This document shows positions 54,071 to 64,000 of a DNA stretch of 64,000 bases, piece by piece. The stretch lies in contig JAKEKT010000063.1 in assembly GCA_021495925.1 (NCBI GenBank), positions 62,001 to 126,000 on the forward strand, given 5' to 3'. The notes under the pieces were generated by a model. That model made no database searches. It was not told the DNA's origin and saw nothing but the letters and a program-made list of their open reading frames with translations. Within the stretch, counting starts at the first letter, position 1. Every line of letters starts with the position of its first letter. Source of the stretch: Diplodia intermedia. Lineage: Eukaryota > Ascomycota > Dothideomycetes > Botryosphaeriales > Botryosphaeriaceae. Position numbers and translations under genes: made by a program.

Positions 54071-56950
54071 ATGGCCTCCATATTCACTTTTGATCCAGAC
54101 CCGCCGCGGGTTGCCTCGCCGTGGTCAACCCCGCGCTCGTTGACGCCGCGCGAGCCGTCTGGACCCGGCCTGTCAAACCGTCCGCCCGGCGCATCCTTCG
54201 CCACGGGTGGCGGTCTTGAGCCTAGGGCTGTGCTTGAAACAGACCGAGCTGTTACCAAGTTGGATGCAGAGCCCCAGGAGGGCCCTACTGAGTACAAACT
54301 GCACCTCCTACTGCGCCCACGGCGATCCTTCACCACGTCGACGACCGCTCGTCACGTGGCGGGGTCGCATCGTTCGAGTCTCGGAGTTCCAACACCTCGC
54401 AGTGTCTCCGAGACGGCTGTATTGCGCACTCCCGCCAGCACTCCCCCGAAAGCCACGTCCAGCCAATCACGCCAGCATCGTCTGGAACAGCTGACCACGC
54501 AGCTGCTGTGGCGGCTGCAGCAATCGTCACCATACCATTCAACGTCAGCCAATGAGCTTGTCGTTCCGCAGTTGCCTGAAGCAGCCGAGCAGCTCAGGGC
54601 GCCGCCCTCTCTTGCAAGGTTGCTGCCAGGCTTGGAAGAAAGCAAAGGTGCATTGTACGAGATCGGCGTCGCAGACGATGGCACCTTTGTGGGGCTTGCC
54701 GAGGATGAGATGGAGGAGAGTTTGACTAATCTACGCGCCATGGCAGCTAGCCTCGGTTGTACTGTCAAGGTCCTGCGCATGATCCCCGTGGGCGAGTGCG
54801 CTTGGACTGACGAGATCGACGAGACGGCGCACAGCGGCAAGCTTTGGGTTGCAGAGGCTTTTGTCAAGCCCGAGGTCAACGGCCCGCAGGATCCAGGTCT
54901 TTCTGCACCGCACCATCATGTCGCGCAGCCACTTTCGCAGATCACCCTCGATGACAGCACATCTGCGTCCGAACAGCTCCGTGTGTCCCTGACCGGAGCA
55001 ACCATGTCTGGCAAGTCCAGTCTGCTCGGAAGCTTGTCCACCGCTACTTTGGACAATGGACGGGGCAAATCTCGACTCAGCTTACTGAAACACAGACATG
55101 AAATTGCATCTGGCATGACCAGTTCGGTCACTCAGGAGCTCATCGGTTACACCGAATCGTCCCATGAGTCTGGACATGTGAATGTGATCAACTATGCTTC
55201 GGGCAATGTGGATTCCTGGAACGACGTCCATGCGGCTTGCCAGTCTGGTCGTCTGGTATTTCTTTCTGATTCTGCTGGCCACCCGCGTTACAGGCGGACC
55301 ACTGTCCGCGGTCTGATGGGCTGGGCGCCGCACTGGACGTTGCTGTGCGTACCAGCAGACAATGACGAGGATACTTCCGGCAGAGTTGGTAGTACTCCGT
55401 CATCTGGTGAGGTTCTAGGCGCCGCTGCTGCTGACGTCGACCTCTCGGAGGCGCATCTAGAACTCTGTCTCAAGCTGGAACTGCCATTGATTGTTGTGGT
55501 TACCAAACTGGACCTGGCCTCGAAGAACGGGATAAAGAAGACTTTGTCCAAACTGCTTACATTCTTGAAAAAGGCTGGGAGGAAACCAATAATTATACCT
55601 GACTCATCCACAACGGTGACGGAGGATGATCTCGCTGTCATACCGCTTTCAGACCTCGAGCTCGTGCGAGCGAAGGCCACGGACGAGCTGTTGCACGACC
55701 CGCTCCTCGTCCCGATCGTGTTGACTAGCGCTCTGAGCGGAATGGGCATTCGCAAGCTGCATGCCATTCTGCACGAAATCTCTATTCCGCCGGCGGCGAC
55801 GCCAACTGAAGGTGGAGATGCTACGCAACCTGGCTCTTTTCCAAGTTCCAAGAGCAACACTCCCATCTCTACACTTTACCACGTTGAAGATGTTTGGAAG
55901 CTCAACTCTAATGAGGACACTACGCCTGAGACCCCCGAGATCTCTATCGTGAGCGGCCATCTCGATTATGGTACCCTCCACCTTGGTGACGAACTTCTGC
56001 TCGGACCGTACCCGGTCGGCAACATCGCGGCAACCGCACTAGCCGCCGAAGACGGTAGTGACAGCAGCGGTTCTCCCGTCACTCCTTTAAGGCCAGGCGC
56101 CGCCGGCGCCGCTCCAACAAGCCGCTCTTTTCCTGGTGCTCTATACAAGAACTTCACGCTTCCATATCACCGAGCATCCTCACGCACGCCTAAGCAGCAT
56201 GAATGGCGCCGCGTCCGCATCACAAGCATGCGAAACCTGCGCTTGCCCGTCCGAACCCTGTTCCCAGGGCAGGTCGGCTCGCTTGGCGTCCTTCCGCTTG
56301 ACAACAATAACAACACGAATCTAACGTCCAACGTCGCCTCGGCAGCAGCCCTATCTTCATCGACATCTTCTTCTAGAGGTGTAGCAGCTGCCGCCGCCGC
56401 TGCCGCCGCGCTACAAGGTCGCATTCGCAAGGGCATGGTACTCGTCCGCCCGATCGGCGGCAACGACACCCCGCCGCAATCCTGCCGCGCTTTTGTCGCC
56501 CGTTTCGTTGGAGAGGGCGTGCGCAACTTGATCGTGGGCAGCCTAGCGGTCACGTACATCGCCAGCGTCAGAGCAAGCGCAAAGATCATAGCCATCGCGA
56601 TTGACGACGGTGCGGGGAAGCAGAAAGCGCACAAAGAAAGCGCCGAGTCGAAGATGAAAAATAACGATGATGACGCATTCGGCTTCGCATTCGACGAGAG
56701 CGAAGAGGGGGAGGATAATGAAGAAGTGAGTAGTGGCGAAGCGGACGACGTTGGCAAGAACGGCGGAGATGACGAGGAGAACACACTCGTGACTTTCCAG
56801 TTCGTGGCGACTCGCGAGTTCATCAGGGTGGGTACGCAGGTGTTGGTTATGGAGGGTGGCAGAAGGCAGAGGGAGGTGGCGGACAGGTCCGAGAGGAGTG
56901 TGGTCGGCCTGGAGGGCTTCGCCGGAAAGGTGGTCGAATGGTTTGGATGA
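54071..56950 (+). CDS. GTPBP1/GTPBP2-type translational GTPase
   Basis: Single exon, 959 aa from ATG 54,071 (MASIFTFDPDPP); an ATG 45 bases upstream is also in frame. The GTPase domain resembles EF-Tu and eRF3-like proteins of the GTPBP1/2 family, linked in animals to mRNA decay and rescue of stalled ribosomes. Visible: P-loop GATMSGKSS at about 309-317, switch I GMTSSVTQE, G3 DSAGHPRYR at about 400, and G4 TKLD at about 478. Before it lies a conserved helical region (LYEIGVADDGTFVGLAEDEM) typical of the family. After it come beta-barrel domains with fungal inserts: a Ser/Ala run, a poly-Ala stretch and an acidic segment (ESEEGEDNEEVSSGEADD). The final strands (TFQFVATREFIRVGTQVLV and MEGG) close domain III. 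All core GTP-binding residues are intact. Confidence 0.88.
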   Translation: MASIFTFDPDPPRVASPWSTPRSLTPREPSGPGLSNRPPGASFATGGGLEPRAVLETDRAVTKLDAEPQEGPTEYKLHLLLRPRRSFTTSTTARHVAGSHRSSLGVPTPRSVSETAVLRTPASTPPKATSSQSRQHRLEQLTTQLLWRLQQSSPYHSTSANELVVPQLPEAAEQLRAPPSLARLLPGLEESKGALYEIGVADDGTFVGLAEDEMEESLTNLRAMAASLGCTVKVLRMIPVGECAWTDEIDETAHSGKLWVAEAFVKPEVNGPQDPGLSAPHHHVAQPLSQITLDDSTSASEQLRVSLTGATMSGKSSLLGSLSTATLDNGRGKSRLSLLKHRHEIASGMTSSVTQELIGYTESSHESGHVNVINYASGNVDSWNDVHAACQSGRLVFLSDSAGHPRYRRTTVRGLMGWAPHWTLLCVPADNDEDTSGRVGSTPSSGEVLGAAAADVDLSEAHLELCLKLELPLIVVVTKLDLASKNGIKKTLSKLLTFLKKAGRKPIIIPDSSTTVTEDDLAVIPLSDLELVRAKATDELLHDPLLVPIVLTSALSGMGIRKLHAILHEISIPPAATPTEGGDATQPGSFPSSKSNTPISTLYHVEDVWKLNSNEDTTPETPEISIVSGHLDYGTLHLGDELLLGPYPVGNIAATALAAEDGSDSSGSPVTPLRPGAAGAAPTSRSFPGALYKNFTLPYHRASSRTPKQHEWRRVRITSMRNLRLPVRTLFPGQVGSLGVLPLDNNNNTNLTSNVASAAALSSSTSSSRGVAAAAAAAAALQGRIRKGMVLVRPIGGNDTPPQSCRAFVARFVGEGVRNLIVGSLAVTYIASVRASAKIIAIAIDDGAGKQKAHKESAESKMKNNDDDAFGFAFDESEEGEDNEEVSSGEADDVGKNGGDDEENTLVTFQFVATREFIRVGTQVLVMEGGRRQREVADRSERSVVGLEGFAGKVVEWFG

Positions 56951-57768
56951 GAGGGTGGAGAAGTACGACTCTAATTTTTTTTGGGGGGGGAGACAAGCGT
57001 CAAAGGAGGAGATTTGTTACTGTTCACTTAGACTTTCATTTTTTTGATTGGCATCGTGCGCTTATTATCTGTGGCATTTGGAAGCGACAGCGACACACTT
57101 GTCGACAAGGTCATTTCTTTTGTAGCCCGTTGTCTCAGACATGCAATTTACGTGGGTAATGGAATCTTATGTCTGAATATGCTTGTACCGATTTTGAAAC
57201 TCGCATCCACGCCCAAACATTCATTTCGATAGCCTACGTAGAAGGAGCATAGCATCTTCCATGCCCTAAAATCGTCACACCCCTTTGAGTGAACGTTACG
57301 AATACACTTTTCAATTGACGCTTCCACCCTTGAAAACCATCAAACCAACTCTTGAACAGCATGAAAACGGACATAGGAGTCATCACGACAAATGGGGAAA
57401 GAGACGACAGACTACAGATTGCCACGACAGGTAATGAGCATCTTCTTTCGCCTATACACGAGGGACAAAGTGAGAAGAGGTCGAAGAGTGGTAGAATGCA
57501 AAGATGGGTTGAACTCACCAATCAATTAAAGACACGCACACCATGTATATATGGTTGTTGATAAAACTTCAGATTCAGCTCATCTATCCTACAGCTAGCT
57601 CTCCAATCCCGCAACGCTTTTTCCCAACTACCATTTTCTTCATCTTCGGATGCAGTACAAAAAAAAAAAAAAGATCATTCAACCATCCCCCAATCATGCT
57701 GAACACTACTACTCCCATGATCTTGCTACCAGGGAATGAAGAAAAAAGCAAAAGCAGAGAGACCGCCA
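56951..57768. other. Convergent 3' region
   Basis: Between the stop codons of the GTPase (+) and NUP159 (-). AT-richer than the genes, with a G-run at 56,983, a T-run and an A13 run at about 57,659-57,672. Presumed 3' UTRs. Confidence 0.55.
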
Positions 57769-60700
57769 TCATTTCGCCCCAGCCATCTTCGTAACCCTCG
57801 GTCCCCTCTTCGTGATCGCCTCCTTAAGGTTACGCTTGACGACGGCCTTCTTTTCCACCTTGCGCACGTACACTCTAACCTCGTCCCTTCCGACCAGGTG
57901 CTCGCCACCGAACGCTGCATCCTCGACGCTCCGGAGAACGAGCTCCGAACCGCCCCCGGGCCCGACGCTGCTCCTCAGCAGGCCCGGGCTGGCCGAGCCG
58001 TACTTGTCGGGGGTGAAGAAGAGCCTCCTACGGGCGCTGTCGGCGCCGGCGCTGAACGGCGTGCCGTCGCGGCTGCGGTAGCCCCTGCGCATGCCCGACG
58101 GCGGCGTGGCGAAGACGGCGGGGCTGGCCTCGCGGCTGAAGCGGCCGGAGCTGCGGAGCGACATGGAGTTGAGACCGGCGGCGATGTCATCGTCGTCGTC
58201 TTCCTCCGCGCCCTCCGCTGGGTGCGCCGAGTCTTCGTCGTCGTCGCCGAGCAGACGCACCTTCCGGAGTTGGTTCTCCAGCACGTCGAGATTGCCGCTC
58301 TTTTGTTCGATTATCGCCGTCATCTTCTTGATGGTGTTCTCGACCGCCTCGGCCGTCGGCGTTGCCGTCGGGTTTGTGGCGCCGCCGCCCTTGCTGGCCT
58401 GCGCGAATGAGATGCGTGTCTTGAGGAGGACGATGCCTTCCTCGGCCTGGGCAAGGAGCTTCTGTGTCTGCGCGAAGGCTGAGCGGAGCTGTGCTTGCTG
58501 TGCGCCCTGCTCCTCTGAAAGGGGCGTTGAGCGTGTGACGGCGAGCTTGGACGGGTCACGACGCTGTTCGATCGACTTGCGCACGTCGTTGAGGCGCCTA
58601 CGCAGTTGACCCACATCCTTGGAGAGGCGAATTAGGTCGCGGATCTTGTTTTGAACATCAGCGATGCGGCCTGTTTCCAGTGAGCGTTCAAGACCGTTCT
58701 CTGCCTTGGAGAGATCCTCGATCTCTGCAAGGACCCAGTCATTATCTTTGGGGTCGTCGACGTCGACGTCAAGGTCGTCGCGTGAGCGACCCTCATGGGT
58801 GATCTCGTTGTGGCCCTTGATGAAGCCGGCTAGATGATGTGCGTTGAGGCCAACAGTGTCAATCATGCTCTGCATATCTCTGTAGAGTTGTTCAATCGAG
58901 CCGGACACACTGGAGGGACCGGACCTTCCGGCATAATTCTGGTGTACGTAGAAGTCTTCCAATGTCTTGGTGGCGCGGGGGGACGAAGATAGTATTGCTC
59001 GCGTCGCCTCGAACTCTTGGTCGTCACCCAGATCCTGGAACACGGGATCCTGCTCCTGAGGCACTTGAGGCCGCGATGTTGCGCGTGAGATGGGAGCAGG
59101 AGGTGGTATTGTCACTGCTTGTCGCCTAGGACCAGGGCTGAGTATCGATCCCGGAGCCGCACGAACTGGACTGGGTGACCGGAGAGTATCATCGCGCCGA
59201 TTGAATGTCGGCTGGGGGAAGGAAGGTGCCGGTCCAATGTGTTTGGGCATACCAGCGGGCGTAGTCGATGCGGCGAAGGCATTCCGGCTTGGAGAACGAA
59301 CAGGCGAGCAAGACGGGCTGCGGGACTTGGGCTGGACCAATGGCCGGGACCGGGAGTCTGAACGGGCCCTTTCCACGGGAGGGAAGGACCAGGCGCTGTT
59401 GTTCGCGGCAGGCGCTGAGGGGGGCAGTGCAGGTTCGTCCTTCTTCTCTGAAATCTCCGAAAGGGAAGGAGACTCTGGTTTCTCAACCTTAACAGGAGGG
59501 CTGCCCGCGATCGGAGGTAGGTCCTCCTCAGGCTCCTCCTTCTTCGCCTTGGGGAGTGCGAAATCCGGGGGAAGAGGAGCATCCTCGGGCTCGGAGTAGT
59601 CCGTCTTGGGCGTTTTCTTGGTGAAATCGGGCGGCAGAGGGGCCGCTTCATGCTGGGAGTCATCCTCTTTAGCGGACTTCTTGGTGAAGTCTGGTGGCAG
59701 AGGGGCAGCTTCTGGTTTGATATCTGCAGCAGGGGACCTCGCCTTCTCCTCAGGCTTGCCGAAAAGACTAGATCCGGTGGACGCGAACGGAGACGCGGGC
59801 TTGTTGGAGCCGAACAGACCACCACCGGTCTTAGGGGCATCTTGAGAAGAAGTGGTGTCGGACGCCTTATTACCGAAGAGCGATGACCCAAACTTGTTAG
59901 GAGCGTTATTTTCCGACTTTCGTTCCGTCTTCTCAGCGTCACCCAAAGCTGCACTAAAGGACGACCCAAGACCAAAACTGCCAAAGCTGGAACCTGTCTC
60001 AGGCTTCGGCAAATCATCTTTCGCGGATCCATCTCCCTTGAACGCAGAATCGAGCTTGAAGCCACTGGAATTCAGCCCGAAGGGACCCGGCTTCGCAGGC
60101 TCCTTTGGAGTGGCATCTCCATTGGCATCATCTGCGTCGCCCATGTCCGACTCTTGAGTCTGAGGCTGTTCCGCCTGCTTCTGCTGGCCGAAAATGTTCG
60201 TCGACGGTTGAGCGGGAGTTCCGAAGGATGAAGACTTGACTGTCGAGCCGCCTGCTGTCGAATTTAGCGAGACTGTTGATGCGAAACTGGGTTCGGTTGG
60301 TAGACCGAAACTCTGGTTGGGCGTACCACCGAAAGAAGGGCTAGCAAATGCCGACTGCCCAGGTTTGTTTGCCGCCAAGGCTGCGAATGTTGTTGCCTGC
60401 TGCCCGGACTTGGCTGCAGCGCTAAATGGTGATGCGCCTTGTTGGTTGAATTTGGCAAACCCACTCTCGCTCGAACCCGAACTGGCAAACCCCCCACTAG
60501 GTTTAGGAATCTGTGAAGGTGTCGGGGTGGCGCTTCCCCACAGAGTTTTCTGGCCCAGGCCACCAGGTGAGCCGAAACCTGCACCAGTACCAGGCTGGGA
60601 GGGTGCTCCGAATGCCGGCTTGCCAAATGCTGGAGCGGCCGGCTTCGACGCTGATCCAAAACCCGACTGCCCAAAAGCAGGCGCACTCGTTGTGCTACCG

Positions 60701-62428
60701 GTGCTGGCGGTCGCCCATGGAGACTTGTTCTGACCCATAGGAGATGCGCCACCAAAACCAGAGCTTCCGAAGGCGGGTTGAGCAAATCCGGATTTACTAA
60801 ATGGACTCGACGAAGCAGGCGCAGCTGGCTGACTTTGTGACGGTGCGGATGCTGACTGAGCACCGCTTACTGCAGCAAGGCCTTCGTAGGCAGTGCCTGA
60901 CTCGACCGATGTATTGTAGACTATCCACCAGGCGTTGAGGTAGCCTTCATGGTTCAAGACCATGATTGCTGGGAGGGGGGTCTTGGACCATTCGATATCA
61001 CTGCCGCTGATGGGCTTGTACACTTTGTCTTTGCTAGAGAGGTCAAGCGCGAGACCGAGTGGAGATGAATCGTCCATGTCGGGATATGCCGCTGCATCGA
61101 CAGTGCTAGGCATAGAAGCCTTTCTAGCATCATCCGCCATGACTGTCGGAACGTAGCTGTTCGTCACCGGGTTTTCTCGCGAGAGAGGCTGGGAGCTCTT
61201 CGTGATCAGGCCGAGCTCTAGACCTCCTGTAGATGAAACCAGTACAAGGTCATCCAAGCTAGGCCTCCAGCCCCTCAGGCGAGATATGAAGTAGTGAGGC
61301 GGATGGTTGCGAATCTCACCCCAGCCGTCGCAGGCGGACAAAATAAATTTGCTGAAGGTGTAGTTGTGGGTATTCTTGACGCGCGAGACCATGTGGTAGG
61401 ACATTTCAGGAGGGGAGCCCTCTTCCATGCTCGTAGGCGCATGGACAATGAAGAAATCATCATTTGTTAACCATGAAATGCATGAGACTATTTCTGTAAG
61501 CACAAAGGTTCGGCGCGGGATGATGGACATACGTACCGTGCTGATCTCCCCCCAAAGCTGGGGGACGCGGAATCAGTGCTGTCGGAGAGCCGTCCGGCTT
61601 CATCTGGACGACGGTGCCGTCGGCCAGACCAGCGACCAGCTGCTTGCCCTTGTTGCTCCAAGTTGCGCAGCTCACATTATCTTTCAGCACAGCGCCATTC
61701 TGCGTCTTGACAAAGTCTCCCTGTTTCAGATTCGCAATCATCAATTGTCCCTTCTCCGTGACCACTGCAATATTTTCTGCCAGCTCAGGTGCCGGGTTTG
61801 GTATCAGCGCCCGCACGCCCATGCCCTGCGTTGTTATCTGCAAGGCTGGATTGGTGTCCTTCTGCAAAAGCGCAGCCACCTCATGTATTTGCAGCCCTCC
61901 GCCCTGTTGCGCCGATATGACCAAGTACTGCTCGTCTGACGTGAATGCAATCTGAGACAGGCGTGGCAGAGTGATGGTGAGCTCCGGATTGAAAGGGACA
62001 ACGGGATCCTTGTTGGATTCGTCGCGATCAGAGGCCAAGGCAGCGCGGATGCTGTCGGCGGAGGCGATGACCAGGCAATCTGGACCGGCGGCAGCAACGA
62101 CGCCTTTCTTTGGGGCTGCGGTGAACAGGTTGGATTCAGCCGGCGGCAGGTCGTCGACGCGCCATGGCGACGGCAGCAGCTTGAGCTTGTTCGTGATTTT
62201 GGTTTTGGGGTTCCGCCCAGCGATGGCGGCGAAGCCGAGGTGCTGCAGGTGCGGGTTAGCATGCAAAGGGCTGATTTTGCTGAAGGCACTGTCGTGCTCT
62301 TTCTTGGAGCTGGTAATTGGAATCAGTCGCAGTACCTCTGTCTGAATATCCTCGATGTCGTCCGCTTGTCTGGCTTCCGGGTTGGCGCCTCCCATGGCAC
62401 CAGCCATGCCACCCATGGAAAAAGCCAT
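57769..62428 (-). CDS. NUP159: Nucleoporin NUP159 (NUP214 homologue)
   Basis: Cytoplasmic-face nucleoporin that docks the DEAD-box helicase Dbp5 for mRNA export. Exons 62428-61537 and 61493-57769 give 1,538 aa; the 43 nt intron (donor GTACGT, acceptor TTACAG) joins GDQHG to EIVSCISW. N-terminal beta-propeller covers about residues 1-500 (LGFAAIAGRNPKT, AFTSDEQYLVIS, KGKQLVAGLADGTVVQ, NDDFFIVHAP). Then a long region with many FG, GFG and SxFG motifs (about 525-900, such as GFGSPGG and SSFGSFGLGSSF) that binds transport receptors, with acidic PLPPDF repeats after it. A coiled-coil segment (about 1,200-1,410) should bind Nup82/Nsp1. A basic Ser/Arg tail of 120 residues ends the protein. It is divergent from PUP1 with 556 bp between starts. 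Confidence 0.93.
59550..59730 (-). repeat. Internal PLPPDFTKK repeats of NUP159
   Basis: Four copies of a unit encoding APLPPDF followed by Thr/Ala-Lys-Lys lie in tandem in the coding strand, each preceded by acidic residues and Lys-Lys-Glu spacers. In-frame, so part of the protein. Confidence 0.8.
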
Positions 62429-62984
62429 GTTTGCTCGGGGTATCGGGATCGCGTTTTTGAAGTGGGCAGGTTGGACGAGGTGGAGGGCGATCCGGCGCGT
62501 TCAGAGGCGCTTTTTCGCGGCAGCGCGATGTGTTGGAGGACGAGGAAAACGAGAGGGCAAGCTCGCACGGAAGAAAAGGGCGCGCGGGCGCGAGAGCCTG
62601 GACAGGCTCGGGCGGCTCGAAGCTCAGGCAGCGGGGTTGTGGAAGGAGCTGGCACTCCTAGGTGAGGCGGGGATTGGAAGGTGTTGTGGTGCATGGGCGG
62701 GCGGGCTGCATGGACGCGAAGTCGAGCGCCTTGCGTCGTCTCGCGCGTTGCCTGGAGCGAGCTTGAGCTTCCCGCCAGCAGCTCAAGTAACACCATCATC
62801 CCTCCGCCCACCCTCCACCACCACCACCACTCTCAAATCTGTCTGCCTCCTCACCAGGCGTGCACTCCCCGGCCTCTCTGCACCGCCCCTCATCGTCCGC
62901 CGCTTTCGACGCAAGCCGTTCACCCTCACGCCGCCGGGCTGACCTCGACTGCCACCACATCCGTCATACGCATCTGCCGCCACA
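62429..62984. promoter_or_regulatory. Divergent promoter NUP159 / PUP1
   Basis: 556 bp between the two starts, with a C/T-rich leader just before PUP1 (CCACCACCACCAC near 62,817). No proteasome-associated control element (GGTGGCAAA) was seen. Confidence 0.5.
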
Positions 62985-63883
62985 ATGCCGGGCTTCGACT
63001 TCTCGAATTACAACCGTAACGCGGCTCTGCACGCACAGGGCGTTCCGCTCCCCAAGGCCACCAGCACCGGCACCACCATTGTCGGATGTCTGTTTGATGG
63101 CGGCGTCGTCATCGCCGCCGATACCAGAGCCACCAGCGGTCCCATAGTAGCTGACAAGGTGCGGTGAAGAGCTTCGTTGAAAGCACGCAGAGAGGAGAGA
63201 CCCCGGACACGGCTAACTCGACGGGATTGCAGAACTGCGAGAAGCTCCACTACATCGCCCCTCAGATCTGGTGCGCGGGTGCCGGCACGGCCGCCGACAC
63301 GGAGTTCACGACGGCGCTGATGTCGTCCAACCTGGAGCTGCACGCGCTGTCGACGGGCCGCAAGCCGCGCGTCGTGACGTGCATGACGATGCTGAAGCAA
63401 CACCTGTTCCGCTACCAGGGCCACATTGGCGCCTACCTCGTCGTCGCCGGCGTCGACCCGACTGGCGCCCACCTCTTCACCGTCCACGCCCACGGCTCCA
63501 CCGACAAGCTGCCCTACGTGACCATGGGCTCCGGCTCGATGGCTGCCATGTCCGTCTTCGAGACCCAGTGGCAGCCATCGCTTAACCGCGACCAGGCCGT
63601 CAAGCTGTGCTCCGATGCCATCTTGGCCGGTATCTTCAACGATCTGGGCTCCGGTAGCAACGTCGACATCGCCGTCATCACGGACGAGAAGACGAGCCTC
63701 CTGCGCAACTACATCCAGCCCAACCAGCGCGAGCAGAAGCAACGCAACTACCGCTTCCCCCGCGGCACCACCGCCGTGCTCAACGAGAAGGTCATCAAGA
63801 AGGAGGACATCAGCAAGTACGTCACGGTGCACGAGCTCACGGAGGGTGAGCAGACTGCGGAGAGGATGGACGTCGACGCATAA
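62985..63883 (+). CDS. PUP1: 20S proteasome subunit beta-2 (PUP1)
   Basis: Catalytic subunit giving the trypsin-like activity of the 20S proteasome. Exons 62985-63158 and 63233-63883 give 274 aa. A short propeptide (residues 1-29) ends in Gly29, so autocleavage exposes Thr30, the nucleophile, in TTIVGCLFDGG. Active-site Asp (AADTRAT) and the base Lys position (GPIVADK, reached just before the intron) are present, as are GAGTAADTEF and the GSGSMAAM segment. The 74 nt intron 63159-63232 joins IVADK to NCEKLHYIAP. The C-terminal extension wraps the neighbouring beta-3 subunit in known structures (RNYRFPRGTTAVL). The stop is followed by 117 bp of 3' flank to the window end. Confidence 0.96.
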
Positions 63884-64000
63884 GCGCCGTGATGGAATAA
63901 GGGCATCGGAGACGAAGCCCGTGTAGACAACGAAAAGAACGGCGTCGGCTTTTCGCAGCGGGATAGAAATTGGACCTGTTGCTGCGTTGCAGCAGGGACC

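Overview
The window is nuclear DNA of a filamentous ascomycete. Genes carry many short introns (about 44-90 nt) with GTRNGT donors and CTAAC/CTGAC branch sites, coding DNA is GC-rich, and one 8 kb block has been reduced to AT-rich DNA by C-to-T change at CpA, the hallmark of repeat-induced point mutation (RIP). An Alt a 1-family secreted protein gene points to Dothideomycetes; this is an inference and the species is not identified.

Left arm (1-17.6 kb), all housekeeping: TAF1 (TFIID), trimethylguanosine synthase TGS1 divergent from the Golgi protein GRASP, a C2H2/Cys-rich fungal protein, a metallo-beta-lactamase-fold protein, and ribosomal protein uS10 (S20) divergent from a CUE3/ASCC2-type ribosome-quality-control factor.

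Middle (17.6-31 kb): an 8,004 bp CACTA-type DNA transposon at 18,325-26,328, with 13 bp terminal inverted repeats and 3 bp AGT target duplications. It has lost almost every CA/TG dinucleotide. A transposase of the fungal CACTA/Plavaka kind can still be read on the + strand as a ghost, and the interior has several tandem repeat families. About 4.6 kb of GC-normal DNA without a recognisable gene follows.

Right arm (31-64 kb): an APH-fold protein lacking a catalytic aspartate, TAN1 (tRNA acetylation), eIF3e divergent from mitochondrial ribosomal protein mL49, the Alt a 1-like small secreted protein, UTP22 (90S pre-ribosome) divergent from a cystathionine gamma-synthase family enzyme, an isolated C2H2 transcription factor gene in about 6 kb of gene-free DNA, a GTPBP1/2-type GTPase, and nucleoporin NUP159 divergent from proteasome subunit beta-2 (PUP1).

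Most genes serve the central expression chain: transcription (TAF1), RNA cap and tRNA modification (TGS1, TAN1), ribosome assembly and translation (UTP22, uS10, eIF3e, mL49), stalled-ribosome rescue (CUE3), nuclear export (NUP159) and proteolysis (PUP1). They are unlinked functionally otherwise; several share short divergent promoters. Gene models were spliced by eye from reading frames and splice signals, and the summed exon lengths stay in frame in every model given.
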